A stretch of 64,000 bases of DNA from Hydractinia symbiolongicarpus (taxonomy: Eukaryota > Cnidaria > Hydrozoa > Anthoathecata > Hydractiniidae), in assembly GCF_029227915.1 (NCBI RefSeq), contig NC_079879.1, forward strand, positions 17,982,001 to 18,046,000. The letters run 5' to 3'. The position numbers were made by a program, and so were the translations under genes. Positions 47,901 to 61,930 of this stretch are shown here, one piece after another. Within the stretch, counting starts at the first letter, position 1. Each line of letters starts with the position of its first letter. The notes under the pieces are model-generated. The model saw nothing but the letters and a program-made list of their open reading frames with translations, did not search any database and was not told the DNA's origin.

Positions 47901-50900
47901 ACAGCAATGCTAGAAGTTGTTTGAGGATTAATGATTCACATAGAGATGAATTTGACATAATCAGGGAGGTCCTTTATTGTTTGTATTATTCTTAAAGCGC
48001 TATCAGGGTACAGAACAAGGTGTCCATGAGAGTTTTTGTGTGCAGATGATTTAGTTCTCATAGTGAAATTGATGGAAGAATTAGTTGAAAAGTTTGAGAA
48101 ATGGAAGAAAGAACTTTTAATGATGATTAGCTTTAATGGTGTGCAACAGTGGCTTATTAAAGAGTTAGAACTTGTATTACTTTGGTGATATCAACACTTT
48201 AAATATTTAATATTATATGCTGGGTAGTGAAGTGGTATTGGAAGAAATGTTACTTGTAGGAAAAAGTTTAGCGAGGTACTTTCCTTGTTGACTAGAACAA
48301 CAAGACTTGAACAGTGAATTATGTCTGTCATATAAGTGTTCTACTCTTGCATATTTTTTATTGGGTGGTGGGGGTTGTTAAAATATTGTATTTAATTGGT
48401 TGTATAAAAAGGCCCAGCCCTGTATTCCTCAAACCATCAACTTTCAGTGGCAGGTAGCATATTTCTAGTACTGTAAAATAACCCCTGACAAACAGGATAA
48501 ATAAGGATTTAAGTTTTTAGAAATGAAAACTCCTTAACAAGGAGATTTCAGATGTTTTTACTTTATGATAATAAGCGTCTTAACATGTCTAAAACTCCCC
48601 TCCACAATGGAGAGTTTCAGCAAAACTTTGCGCACATGCTCATCGATGCTTGTTGCAAAACACTTTGCCAATTTTACCCTAAGCAAAAGGCAGGTTAATG
48701 GAAATAAAAGAAGCTTAAAATAATTTTTTCATGCCTTTTGTCATTATTATCATCATCATCATTATCACCATCATTCAAATCCGTATTTTCCTGATTTTTA
48801 GAGATTTTCACAGGTAGTTTAGAGTGATAGCCATTATCTAAAGCTTTCAGAGGCATAAGACCTAAATATTTGGCATGCAGGTGCCTAATAGATAAAAACT
48901 CAGTAAGTACATAATCATGCAGGGAAGCAAAAAAGAGTTATTAACTAGCAGGGAGGGTGAAATCCGCTAGTATATTATTGTATCAGTCTAGTATTGACAC
49001 ATTATTGTTTCTATGGTAATGCTGAACTGATTGAGAAGAGTTACACACAAAAAATGAAGCTAAGGAGATTTCAAGGCTAAAATGTTGATACCTGGACTAC
49101 CTATAAATTCATATTTAAATCATCTTATAGATAACTTATCTTGCTTTTATATCTCATAGAAAAATTTATAAAAAAATAGGGATTTATCTTGCCTTTATAT
49201 TTCATAAAAAAATTGGGGATTTTTAAAATATAGTGAATACAGTCTGTCTGAATCATTACAGTATTCTTAAAACAGCTGTTAGAAATTTCACTTTTTGGCA
49301 TAACTAAATCACCAAAAAACTAATAGCATGCATAATAGCATGCATAAGACCACAAGAATGAATATTTTTTTTAATTTTTGAAAGTAAAAGCAAACTTTCT
49401 TCTGTGAATTTAGAACTTAATTTATATAAAAACTTTCTTTATGCAAGAAGCTTAGGTAAATGGCCTACACACAAAACGTACTATTTCCTTGTTAGATGCA
49501 ATTTACAGATTTTTCTTAAAAAGTATAAATTTCTAAGAGTAGAAAATCTTGGGAAATACAAGTTTAGCGATGTGTTTTGTTAACAAAATCTATTTGCTAT
49601 TAATGACCAGAAGTATTATGTTAATTTCTAAGTCAATTTTTTTTCTTAATAATTGCCAAGGTGAACTTTGCATTTCTCATAATAGTGAACAACAGTTTGA
49701 ATGGTATCTTTTACTCATACAAACAATAAACAATTTAACATCATTAAAATGGAGTAGATTTTCTGCTAAGCCTACATTGATGCAACAAGATGAAAAGAAA
49801 GTTCACTTATTGTGGGAGATAGATATGCACAATTAAATTTGGTTTGCTGTGTAAATTTGGTTTGGTTCACAAAAACTTACTTTACAAGATGTGTTTTTTT
49901 CACCTGGGTTATGTTTTAAACATCTCAGCACCTTAGATTGATATTTAATTTGCAGTAGTGTTATATATAGGAATTCTCATTTATAGTGTTGTTTTTTAAT
50001 TAAGTTTATTTTAAACTTATTCACAGTAGATATAGTATTAAGAAGTTTGTTTTTGTTTGATTTTCTGACTTCCCCTGTAAGTGTAATTCATACAAATATA
50101 GATAAACAGTAGATTATAATCAGCATGATGCCTATGTGACATTATTTTCTATAGGCATATTATCTAACTATTAATCAGAAGTTCCATGTGATTAATTTTT
50201 GATGAAAAGGGATTAATTGTTTTAAATGGTGATCTAAATTATGATTTCATGCTTGTAGAACAGAGGTTATAACTAGAGTTTTTGTGTCAGTGCTAAATAA
50301 TTGTCAGTGATAATCACATTCTCCAATGTCGAAATTTTGCTTTGTTTCTGGTAAAGTTTTATGTCACTTTGCAGCAACTTATACAAGCCACAGTGATGTG
50401 TTGTTATATTAAATAAATAATCCTGCAGGTAGTAATAAAAGAGATGGAAAATAAAAAAGACAGGCGTGTTGAAAATATTAAAAAGTCGTTGTTCGAAAAA
50501 AAGCCACTTTACATCAGAAAAACAAATTTGAAAAAGCTGCAATCACTAAATGAACATAATGACCAGGTTGCTTCAACAGCTGTTACATTGTATGAGATGG
50601 CCAGTAGTAACAGAAGCAGTAGAAGTATTATTGGCAATGTGAAAAGTGATCATAATAGTGATGGAAAAAGCACTTCGCCATTTGTCAAAAGAATTTTCAA
50701 AGAAGGGCATAGTAAAGGTTTTGTCTGTTTACATCTCTAAAGCTTTCTACTGAATGCTTATACCTATCAACTTGATAATTAAATATGTACTTCATCAATA
50801 AGAGATTTTTACTCCATTTTTTATGAAAATGATTTTTTTAAGTACACTGCAAAAGCAGGTTCGTTATTGATCGCTTGTTTATTTTATTTATGCACAGTCT

Positions 50901-53900
50901 TTAAAATGTCAAGGTTCAATAAACATTGTTTACGATAATCATAGATAAGGCAGTGTGCAAGAAATCACATACACAAGCACTTGTATACCTCCCGTTTAGC
51001 AGATTGTACTCTTCTTTATCAGTGCACTTTATTACATAAAATGGACAACTCCAGGTTTATAATAATTTAATATCTATGAGAAAGAACATTTATATTGTCT
51101 GGATTAAACTGTCAAGTTATATTTGTGTATGTACCATTACTGGACCTATGAGAATTGTTTACATTTTATTTGGTTAAATATCATTTCATTTGTTTAATTG
51201 AAACAGGCCATGGTGACACAGGACATTCTACAAGGTACTTGTTTATCTCATTAAGGCCAGAATTAGCTGCATGTGTAACACGCATAAAATATCAGTGGAG
51301 TTAATCAGTTTGTAAAAGGTAGCGTTTTTTATAAATTAACCCCTGTTATAGTCATGCACCAAAGTTTTACGCAAACTTGATACAGAGGAAGTTGAGCTAC
51401 AAACTTAAATAGTGTGCTTCGTTTTTCGTAGCCGTTCTACTTTATTTACATATCATCATCATTCATCATTCTCGGCTTAACGTCCCTTTTTCATGCTAGC
51501 ATGGGTTGGACGGGGTATATTAATGACCCTCTTCCAATCTGATCTAGACTGTGTTAGATTTAAACTCAACTTCCTCTGTATAAAGTCTGTCCTTATAACC
51601 TCCTGCCAAGTCTTTCTCGGTCTGCCTCTGGGCTTTGCCCCAGGAACTATCAAGTCTCTACACTTTCTTACCCAATTATCCTCCTCCATTCTTTCCAAGT
51701 GCCCCAGCCAATTCAATCTTCTTATCTGGATAACATCTTTAATTTTCTTCTTAGCTTATCTGAACTCTTTCTGTCTCTCAGACTGGCGTTACACATCCAC
51801 CTAACCATTCTCATATCATTCCTTTCTAAACGGTCAAGATCTTCCTGCTTCACTGCCCATGTCTCACTACCGTACAACATAACACTTCTTACACAGGCCT
51901 CATACAACTTACCTTTTGTCTCAATTGACAGGACTCTGCAAGTCAACAAAGGAAGTAACTCTCTAAACTTTTTCCAAGCAGAACCTATCCTGCAAGTAAC
52001 ACTTCTTCCAACACCCCCTTCACCGCCCAACATATCACCTAAGTAACAGAAGTTCTCAACTATTTCTAACGAGCCACTGTTGTACATCATTAAAGCTAGA
52101 AATACTTCATTCTCAATAATCTCACCTTTGCAACGCTTGCATACAAACTAAATGTCAGCTCTTAACCTTCCACTAATACTACTGCACTTCTTATGTATCC
52201 AATGCTTGCAAGTCTGACAAAAAATTGAGTTACTACCAACCTCTTTCCTGCAAACTCAACAAGGCCACTTTTCAACTACCAGGTCACACGTGGCTGCAAT
52301 GCTACTAATCATGACTTTAGACTTTGCTGTGTTTACCTTTAGCCCTTTCTCTTCTGATCCTTTCTTCCATTTCTCAAATCTTTTAACTAGTTCTTCCATC
52401 GACTCTGCTATGAGAGCCAAATCATCTGCATACAATAACTCCCATGGACAACCTGTTCTGAACTCCATCGACAGCGCTTCTAAGACTAGAATAAACAACA
52501 AAGGACTAAGTACAGAAGCCTGATGTACACCAACATTTACACTAAATTCATCACTAAGTGAATCGTTAATCCTGACACGACTTCTAGCATTGCTGTACAT
52601 AGACTGTACCATCGTAACTAGCCACTCATCCACACCTAATTTTCTCATAGCCCACCAAATAACTTTACGTGGCACTCTATCAAAAGCTTTCTCTAAATCT
52701 ACAAGGCAAAATAGAGATTCTTTCCTTTTCCTAAATACTTTTCCTGAAGCTGTCTGAGTAAAAATATTGCATCTGTAGTGCCACGCCCTGGAACAAAACC
52801 AAATTGCATCTTATCTATATTAATTCTTTCTCTAAGTAACTTATCAATCACTCTTTCAATAACTTTCATTACTTGATCAACCAACTTCAAACCTCTATAG
52901 TTACCCCTTTCTAATGCATCACCCTTGCCCTTGAAACAATTCACTATTACACTCGACTGCCACTCACTCGGAATAGCACCATCCTTTAAAGCTACCCTTT
53001 TCTTCTCTTCTGTGCTAGCCAAAACACCTTTGTCATTACGTATACACTTCTCACCTACAACATCTTTATTAGTCTTCTTCATTTGCTTTCCTATCTTGAA
53101 TACCTCATTGCGCTGGTCTTCCCTTCTTAACACATCTGTAAATCTGTTTCTCTCTGCTTCTGATTTTGCCTTATACACTGCTGTACGAACGCGGCGCTTA
53201 GCTTCTAAGTAAATATTTTTACTACCACCTGACTTCCACTCTTTCCAAAGTTTCCTCCTTTATACACTGGTCAACCTCATTATTCCACCACCAGGTCTGT
53301 CTATGTCTAGCTGGTCCTTTCGTCCAACCACATGTATCATCAGAAGCTTCTAGAAGACAATTCTTCAAAGTAGTCCAAGTACTTTCAACATTGTCACTAT
53401 CGCATTGACCATTGTGGGCTAACTGGTGAACTTTTGCACTAAATTGTCTTGCTACAATCTCTTCCTTCAGCTTCCATACTTTTCGACTGGGCCTGTACTT
53501 TCCCTTGGCTTCTTTAACACTCTTCAAGATAATATCACGAACCAGCAACCTATGCTGGGAAACACACTCTTCCCCCGATATAACTTTCACGTCCTTCACA
53601 ACTTTCTTGTCTGACTTTCTAACCAGGAAGTAATCTATCTGTGTCTTACAACCTTACTGAATGATGTGTTGCAAACCACCATGTCCATTGCCATTCCAAA
53701 CTCAAGCAATCTCTCCCCTTCCTTATTTCTGCTCCCAAATCCATAGCCTCCATGCACACCTCTATAACCTTCAGATCACTTCCCAACATGACCATTAAAA
53801 TCGCCGCCCACCATGACAAGTTCAGTGTCTCCAAACTTTGATGTGACTGCTATTAACTCACCATAAATCTTATCTTTATCTTCCTCAATGAGTCCACACT

Positions 53901-56900
53901 GTGGAGCATAAACTGACAGAAAAGTGACAATCCTATTACCTATCAAAAACTTTATCACTATAATACGACTATTAACACGCATAACATCTATTACTTTTTC
54001 TACCCACTTCTCTGCAACGAATATGCCAACTCCTCCATATCCATCACTAGTACCAATCCAAAAAAGCTTATACCTTGCCCTCCTACCTTTCACAAATCTC
54101 ACAGAAGCTCCTCTCCACCTGACTTCCTGAACACAACACATATCAACAGATCTACGTTCTAACATTTCAACTACTTCACCTGCTCTACCTCTCAGAGTAC
54201 CAACATTCACACTAGCCATCCTTAACCTAGTGTTATCTACCTTGTGATGTGATAGCTGGGTAACGGTCTGACGATGCTCACACCTGACATCTGTCCTACC
54301 GTGCGCGACACCTTCACTCCTTAGAGTTCCAGCCCCGTTTACGCAGTTTGTCTGATCAACTATTCTTACGGCCATTAATAAAGAGTTTTGGCATTGTTTT
54401 ACAGCTGGATGCCCTTCCTAGCGCCAACCGTTCACAGACCGGACTGGGTGTTTTTTAAAGTGACACCACCACTATGTGGCATTTCATGGGACTTCCGCAA
54501 TCACCCCTTTAAACTAAGGTATGGTGGAGGACGTTTAACTCCTCTCTTGTCTCTTAAAGAGACCCTTCACCCATACTAGAATACTGACTTTATTTCCTAA
54601 ACTGCAAAATAAAATTAGTATGTTTTTTGAAAGCTGATAATTTTCCTATTGATTACAAACCAACATGCAGATCCCTAGTTATTGGGTCATCAGCAATATT
54701 AAGAGGCCTGGGACGAGCAAATGAGTGTCATTTTGGCTAAAAAATTCATGTCAAACAATTCAACTTAGTAAAATCTATGCATTGATAAAGTTTGAATGCA
54801 CATGGTCAGGTGCACAGGTCTAAAATTACTGATGACAGAAAATGTTAAAATTTGCTATTACTTAAATATGACATCATAATTTATGCAGCATAATTAAATC
54901 TGAAATTCTTAAAATGCGAATGTAAGAATTAAATTTAAAATTAAAAAAAATAAGACTTGGTAATCAACTTTTTAAGCTCTGTAAGCCCAACATAATTTTA
55001 TACCTCGGATTCGCTTTAAACACAAATCATCCTTTTGAGAATAATTTTTAAAAATAAAAAAAATATTTTTAAAAAATCAAAAAAAAACAACTTTGGAAAG
55101 AAAGTTATTACTTTGGAAAGAAATTTTTGGTTTGATTTCTATGCAAATACTCTTACGGTTTAAGGAATAATAAAATTTAAAAGGGCAACCTTCTGTTAAA
55201 GTATTATCTGGTAATTAATATGCTCCATAGCATACTCCTAGTGTGATTTTTCAGAAATCTTTAAAACTCTTTTCCGCAGTGTTGTTTTTGTTGTGTTCCT
55301 TTGATTATATATTTCAAATCTCTCTTACAAAATGACAAAAGCACTGCAAGGGGGAGTTGCTACCATGTTAAAGCCAATGGGTTTATGTTAAGGTACTTTT
55401 TTTGTCAAAACAGAAGATTTTATTTTTTTTTCTAGATTTTAAATCCTAAAAACTAAAGTTTGAGTTAAAAAAAAAAAAAAAAAATTAGTCAAAATAGGGT
55501 CTTTGTGGAAAATAATTAAAAAAAATTTACTTATGTCTTTCACAATTCTGAGGAACATCGAATGAGAGTTGGCAGTTTTGTAAAAGAAGTCACTGTGTAC
55601 ACATCAGTGTCAGTAAATCAAAGTTAAAATACCAGAGATTCTTTTCCCTATAAAAATGGTTTCATAAGGCTAGGTCTTGTCTTTTTCCAAACACTGTCCT
55701 GTTTGTCCTTACTTGTGTTTTTTTTTGGCAAAACCATACGACACCTGAGTGTTAGATCTTGTCAACACCTTGAAATTTCCTATTTTAAAGCAACAGAATC
55801 TCTGGTCAACAACCCTCAGCAATGAACGATCATCTATTGTTGACGTCACAGGGGCTAGCTTTTGGATAAATTTACAGTTTTGATGCCAGAGGACACTAAT
55901 TATAAATATAATATATTCTGAAGATTAAAGAAATTCTTTTTATTAAAAAAGACGAAACTAAACTAAGTAATAACATAACTTGACTGCACTGTACCTTTTT
56001 AACTAGTGTATTTATCAATATTATTAGGGCATTTGTATATCTATATCAAAAACATATTTGTAAGTGATGTGATTATGGATTAAGTAAAGCTGAGAGCCTT
56101 TTTGTCCCAACAATGCATATTTAAAAATGCTTTGCAATGATATACATCAATAAGTTTTGTTTTACTATTGCTAAAAAATCATGATTTTAAAAAAATCATG
56201 CTCAAAAGGTATGTACTGTATATTGAACAGGCATGTAAGATCTGCGAGTAAGTAGGAATCTTTATTTAAACAAAAGGCATAATACACAACTTGCACTGTG
56301 TATTTCAAAAGAAGTTGGGTAATAATAGTTGCTTTTAGGTCTTTAGTTCCAAGGTGAACTCAATTTGTCTTTTTACCAAACTATTGATAAAACAAACTAC
56401 TTTTCTAAGTCGAAATAACTTTCTTTATCCTCAACAATCTTTTGCTGATGTAAATAGGGAAGAATTTACTTTGGCAAAAGCTTTGATGAATTTTGCAGGC
56501 TGTGTTCCACAGACAGTTTATTTTTTTAAAATTCTGGTATGTTTATGTTTAGATCCTGGCAGAGTTCAAGTCTTCGTGCGTATACGACCACCAAATGAAA
56601 CAGAGGATTTAAGCAAGCATCCAATAGCAGTCACTGTTGCTGATGAAGAGAATACGCAGGTATAAACAGCAAATATTCATTTCAAAGATTATGTAGTATA
56701 TGCATGTAAGAATATCAAAATTCTGACCAGACTGGTCCTTATTCTTCTATTTTTGAACCCAAAATTCCTGATATTTCTATAAAGCATATTCTTATAAAAA
56801 AATGTTCTCACTATATTCGAAGCTTCCCTACCAAAGAGCCTCGCTCTCCTTGTTTGGCTTTTTTATAGCCACCCTTAACACTTATCTGAATAACCACTTC

Positions 56901-59900
56901 CACCTTTATTTATTTTGATTATAGTGTATCACACTTTTTCTAAGACTTTAGTTTTTTTAGCAACTGATCAGAGTTATTTAATAGGTTCAAAACCTAGCAT
57001 GGTTTGTGGTTACAGGTCAAGTAGCATACACTACTTTAGTTTTTCCAAGTGTAAATTAAACAACAGAATTGGGTGTTGCATTGTAGTGAATGCATTGTAG
57101 TTGCATCTTTTTAAAGCGAGATAGTTTATGCTGCTTTTGCAGCTTTTGCATCTTGCTCACTTATTTTCCTTACTTTTGTCCTTTGTTACATTATTATTGC
57201 TGTATTTTCCCTCTCCTTTATTCATCTCTGCGCCTTATAAATAAGTGTTATTTTTCCCTTTTGTTTAGTGACATCTTCTTTCAAAACTAGTCCTGTAGAA
57301 TTTTTGTAGATTTGATGTTATATTTATCTGTATAGTAGGAACATTCCATATTAAGGTTTGTTTTCAGAGTATAAAAGCAAAGCAGTCCATATAAGATGAA
57401 CCAGTGTTAGATGAAAATAATTAGACCAAATAAGGGAAGTTAGTATTATTATAGCATAGCTATTAAAAATAGACAGTGACCTTCAAAAATTTCAGTCAAA
57501 AAGGTGAATTATGATGGACCTTTTGTATTATGATTTACCCTAATTTTGATACTTTTCCTAAATCTTCATTACAATTTGTTGGCCTGTTTGTTATGTTTCA
57601 AAAAGTATTTCTTTTTGGTGAAGCGTACATAACATTAGCATATATATAATTAACAAAATCTTTTAGGAATTAGGTTGTACTAAATAATTTATTTGTTTTA
57701 TTATAGTTGCAATTGTTTGATGGAAAAAATAAGCGTTGCTATCAGTTTGATGGTGTGCTTTCAGATACGACAGACAATAAAGAAGTTTTTAAAACAGTTG
57801 GAGAGCCTTTGGTTTACTCTGCACTGAGTGGTTTTAACGGCATTCTTATGTGTTATGGCCAGACAGGGACAGGTAAAAATTTTACTAAAGTATCCAGTAT
57901 CTACAATATTTGGAAAATAAAGTAATGGAAATTCATCAAGGGTCCTGGGGTTTCGTATTTAGGGCAGATCTTAGGTTGTTAATGAAATGGTGTCAAATCG
58001 CAGATTGCATGCAAAGATTGAATCTACATACTAGTGCATTAAAATTGATAAACGGTTTTGATATTATGGAATTGATCATTGACCTAAAAACAATATGCTT
58101 CAAAGTATTAAGTAGTCTCAGTTAAATTTAATGTCAAAGTTTAACTGTAACATGTTCAAGGACTTTTTGCATGATTGTGCAACCCACCAAACTCGATAAG
58201 CAGTATATATGTTGGGTAGGTTAAGGTATATAGTTAGCTATGACTTATGCAATGATGTAGATTAGGCACATAGTTGGTGGTTTATGTACCATTAAAATGA
58301 AATGACAGCTAGTTATACAGCATCTAATCTTGAACAACCAATATGAGTAAAAGTTGATGCTCATGGTCTCCACTCAATTTTTTTATGTCAGATTAAGTTT
58401 CTTAATTTAACATATAATTTATGAATTTTAGCTAAAAAAGCTATGTCAAAATTTTATTCATGCTCATATTTTGTCACAATCTTCTCAAACTGCTTCGAGT
58501 TACAATTTTTAACTGTTGTAGTAGCTATGAAACATAATGCAATAGCTACTAGAAAAGTCTCTTTTCTTAGCAGTTAATGTTGGGGGTATTTTATTGGGGG
58601 GGTCATTCTAGTAATGCTTGCTGGCTGCAGACTTTAAATTTTGACACTGCCTTGGTGAAAGAGCTCCACATCTATTTGCACCACATGCCTATGATAAAAC
58701 TTTCGGCAAGAGCCGGACGGTGAAAAACCACATGCAATGGCACCATTATTGCATCATGACGCCACCCCTATATCTGCCCCTGAAATTAATCTAAAGTGAT
58801 TTTGATATATGCATTCATGATATTTTTTATGATTTCTTACATTCCTTTGTTTTGACATTATTGCAAAGCTGCACATGTTTTTGGAAATTAAGCCTCCCTC
58901 CATGGGACTGTTAAGCATTGATTTTTTTTTTGTCTTTTCAGGCAAAACATACACACTGATGTCAAATGATGGAATGTCTGTCCGCATCATTTATCAATGT
59001 TTTAAAGTTGTCAATGCTGATATTAAACATAAATACACTGTAAGTATGGCTGTTATTGATATTATAAACTATTTTTTATGTTGAAATATTAACCAGAGAT
59101 CATCGCTGCCGACTACAATCTTATGCATATGATTTTATAATTTTTAGGTTACATGCTCATACTTGCAAATTTATCAAGAAAAACTATATGATTTGCTCAA
59201 TGAAACAAGAACTGTCGAATTATCATTAAGGGAACATCCTAAAACTGGTTAGTACTGTTTTATGTATGACATGTAACCTTTAGATGATTTTATTTATATT
59301 TATTAAATTCATTTGCATAGCTAACTTGCATTATGAATGTTGTTTTAATTTTTTTATGAAACATTTTTGAGCATATTTAATGATTGCCATTGCACAATTC
59401 AGTGTCTCTATGAATGTTTTAAAGCAAATTTCGTGCTTTGTGCAAAGGTTCACCTGTAATGAATTTTTATTTTTGTGCATTTTACTTTAAGTTATGTTAT
59501 TAAAATAAATAATATCTAGCATCAGTGGTCATATGTGTTTCTCTCCAGGTGTGTATATTGAAAATCTTACTGAGTACGTTGTTCATTCTCCAAAAGAAGT
59601 TCTAAATTTGTTGAAAGTTGGTAAGCGAAGACTGGTTTTCGCCGAAACGAAGATGAACAGAGCATCTAGCCGGTATGCAGTGTTTTGTCACAATACATGC
59701 TGTCCGGTATGCAGTGTTTTCTCACAATACATGCTGTCCGGTATGCAGTGTTTTGTCACAATACATGCTGTCCGGTATGCAGTGTTTTGTCACAATACAT
59801 GCTGTGGGAAAACGCTTTTAGCGTCATTGTTTGCTTGACTATAATTATCAACGTCACCACTGTGTAGTTCGAATACTAATAACAACTTGTAATTTTTAGC

Positions 59901-61894
59901 AATAAAAAAACTATAAAGTTTGTGTGTTGTAGAAAAACTTTATATATATTCCGTATTCGGTTATCAAATCCAATAAACAACAAATCTAAAAAATGTAGAC
60001 TCAATGGAGGAAATCGTTAATTTATTATGGAATGTCGTACGGGAATGATTCAATAGGTCATTTTTCGGATAAGAATTAACTTGGTTGTTCTTGCTTTGTT
60101 TAAAAGAGTTTTTTAGTTTTTTTACTTTGCTCACAATAAAAGGCATTTTATTAGGCAACTACAGTAACAATGTTATTGCGTTTCCATCTTTTTAATTCTT
60201 TCGTTCTTCATGGTCACATTAAAAAAATGTTCGGATAGGTAACTTACGTGATTTTTCAGAAAGTTGTAGTACCTACTTACGCATTATAAAATTCCTATGA
60301 AGGAGCTTCTAGTTTTCTATTTAAGCTTTTGCGTGTTAATAGTAACAAGATGACTGGCATATTTTATTTGATGAAGAATTATTTTTTAGATCACATGCAA
60401 TTTGCCAGCTGAAAATATTGAAGGAAAGAGTTGGCGCTGACAATACTTCACAAAGAAATTCACCGTGCTATGGGATAAAGACACCAGACTTTAGTGATGA
60501 AGAGGAATATTACGATAGCCATGATCAGCTCGGACATAGTATTGTAAGTAATTTTATCAGAAGCAATTTAACACTATTCAGTGCCGCGTTGGATAATCCA
60601 CAGGTTCGCCTGTCCTATATTTATTGTGTGTCTTGCTACTGTGGTTACCTTTTTGCGTGACAGACAACGTATACGTATTATAATATAGACTAGCTGGGGA
60701 CCTGGGGTCGAAATGTCGAGTTAAGCCACAAGTAACTTACCTGGGCTTAGTGCAAAGTACGGGTGAATCGTGTTGCACATGTTTTTAGGCGTAATATCCT
60801 TTTTAAAACTTTATCGCAACTTCAGTTTAAATAAAAACACCTGGTCCAGCTAAAAAAATCACTCAGAAAGTTTAATTTGTAGAATAAGTTTTCATGATAG
60901 TTATAAAAGGTGTACCTGCCTAACTGCATTTAGCATAGAAATTTTTGATTAAGAATTTTATTGAGGCCAACTGCAGTATGGCAACTTTCACTCTTTAGCC
61001 AGAGTTAGCTAGGTAGATAGCTACAATTCAACATGAAAATACATAATAATATAACAAACTGAATATAAACTTCAATAGGAAATAATAAAATAGAAATAAA
61101 TAAAGATAGCTTTAGATGTTGCCTCGAAGTAAGTCTATGTTCATAGCCAAAATCTTAAAATTGGTTTGTTTAAGATATAAACAATGGCTAGAAAACGTGA
61201 TAATATGTTCATCTTAACATGCTAAAACATAGAGAAAACAAATATTATAGAGATACAAAGTATATAGAAGAGAAAAAGGTCAAACGGAGACCTACAAACC
61301 TGACACCATCACTTCCAAACCAAAATGGCCTTTGTAGAATGAGCATGAGCGGTCAAAACAAAGTCAGTAAAACCATGTCACACTTGTTTTTTATGGCTCT
61401 TAAGCATAATTGGCAGTTGAGGTCATGGGGGTTCATATTTAAAATGGCGTATTTATGCATGGCTAGAGAACATGATGATATATTTATCTTAACACGTAAA
61501 AACATAGTGAAAATAAATATTCCTAAAAAACGCAGTATTTAGAAGAGAAAAAAAGGAGACCTGCAAACCTGACATCATCACTTCTAAACCAAAATGGTAT
61601 TTGTAGCATGTTTCCGTTTTTTCCGGGTCCTACCGTGATTCTGAAATTAAGCTATGCGCCGCTAGCACAAAATCCATAAAAATCGAGTTCTGGGGGAATT
61701 TTCTGAAATAAAGCTGCGACGAAACTCTTTTAAACAGAATACGCTATTATTAAAGAGATTTGAAATTAAGATTAATATTTTTTGAAATTTAAAAACGTAT
61801 GAGAACACAATGCTACAATTTTACATAATCACTTCACCTGTGTTTTTTTTTCAGGATGCTAGTTACCAATCTCTCATTGATGATAACGTATGCG

Positions 61895-61930
<36 letters not shown>

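Noticed and set aside
49549-49836. Possible extra kinesin exon in intron 3
   Set aside because: Inserting it breaks the phase between exons 3 and 4, and no convincing acceptor/donor pair brackets it.
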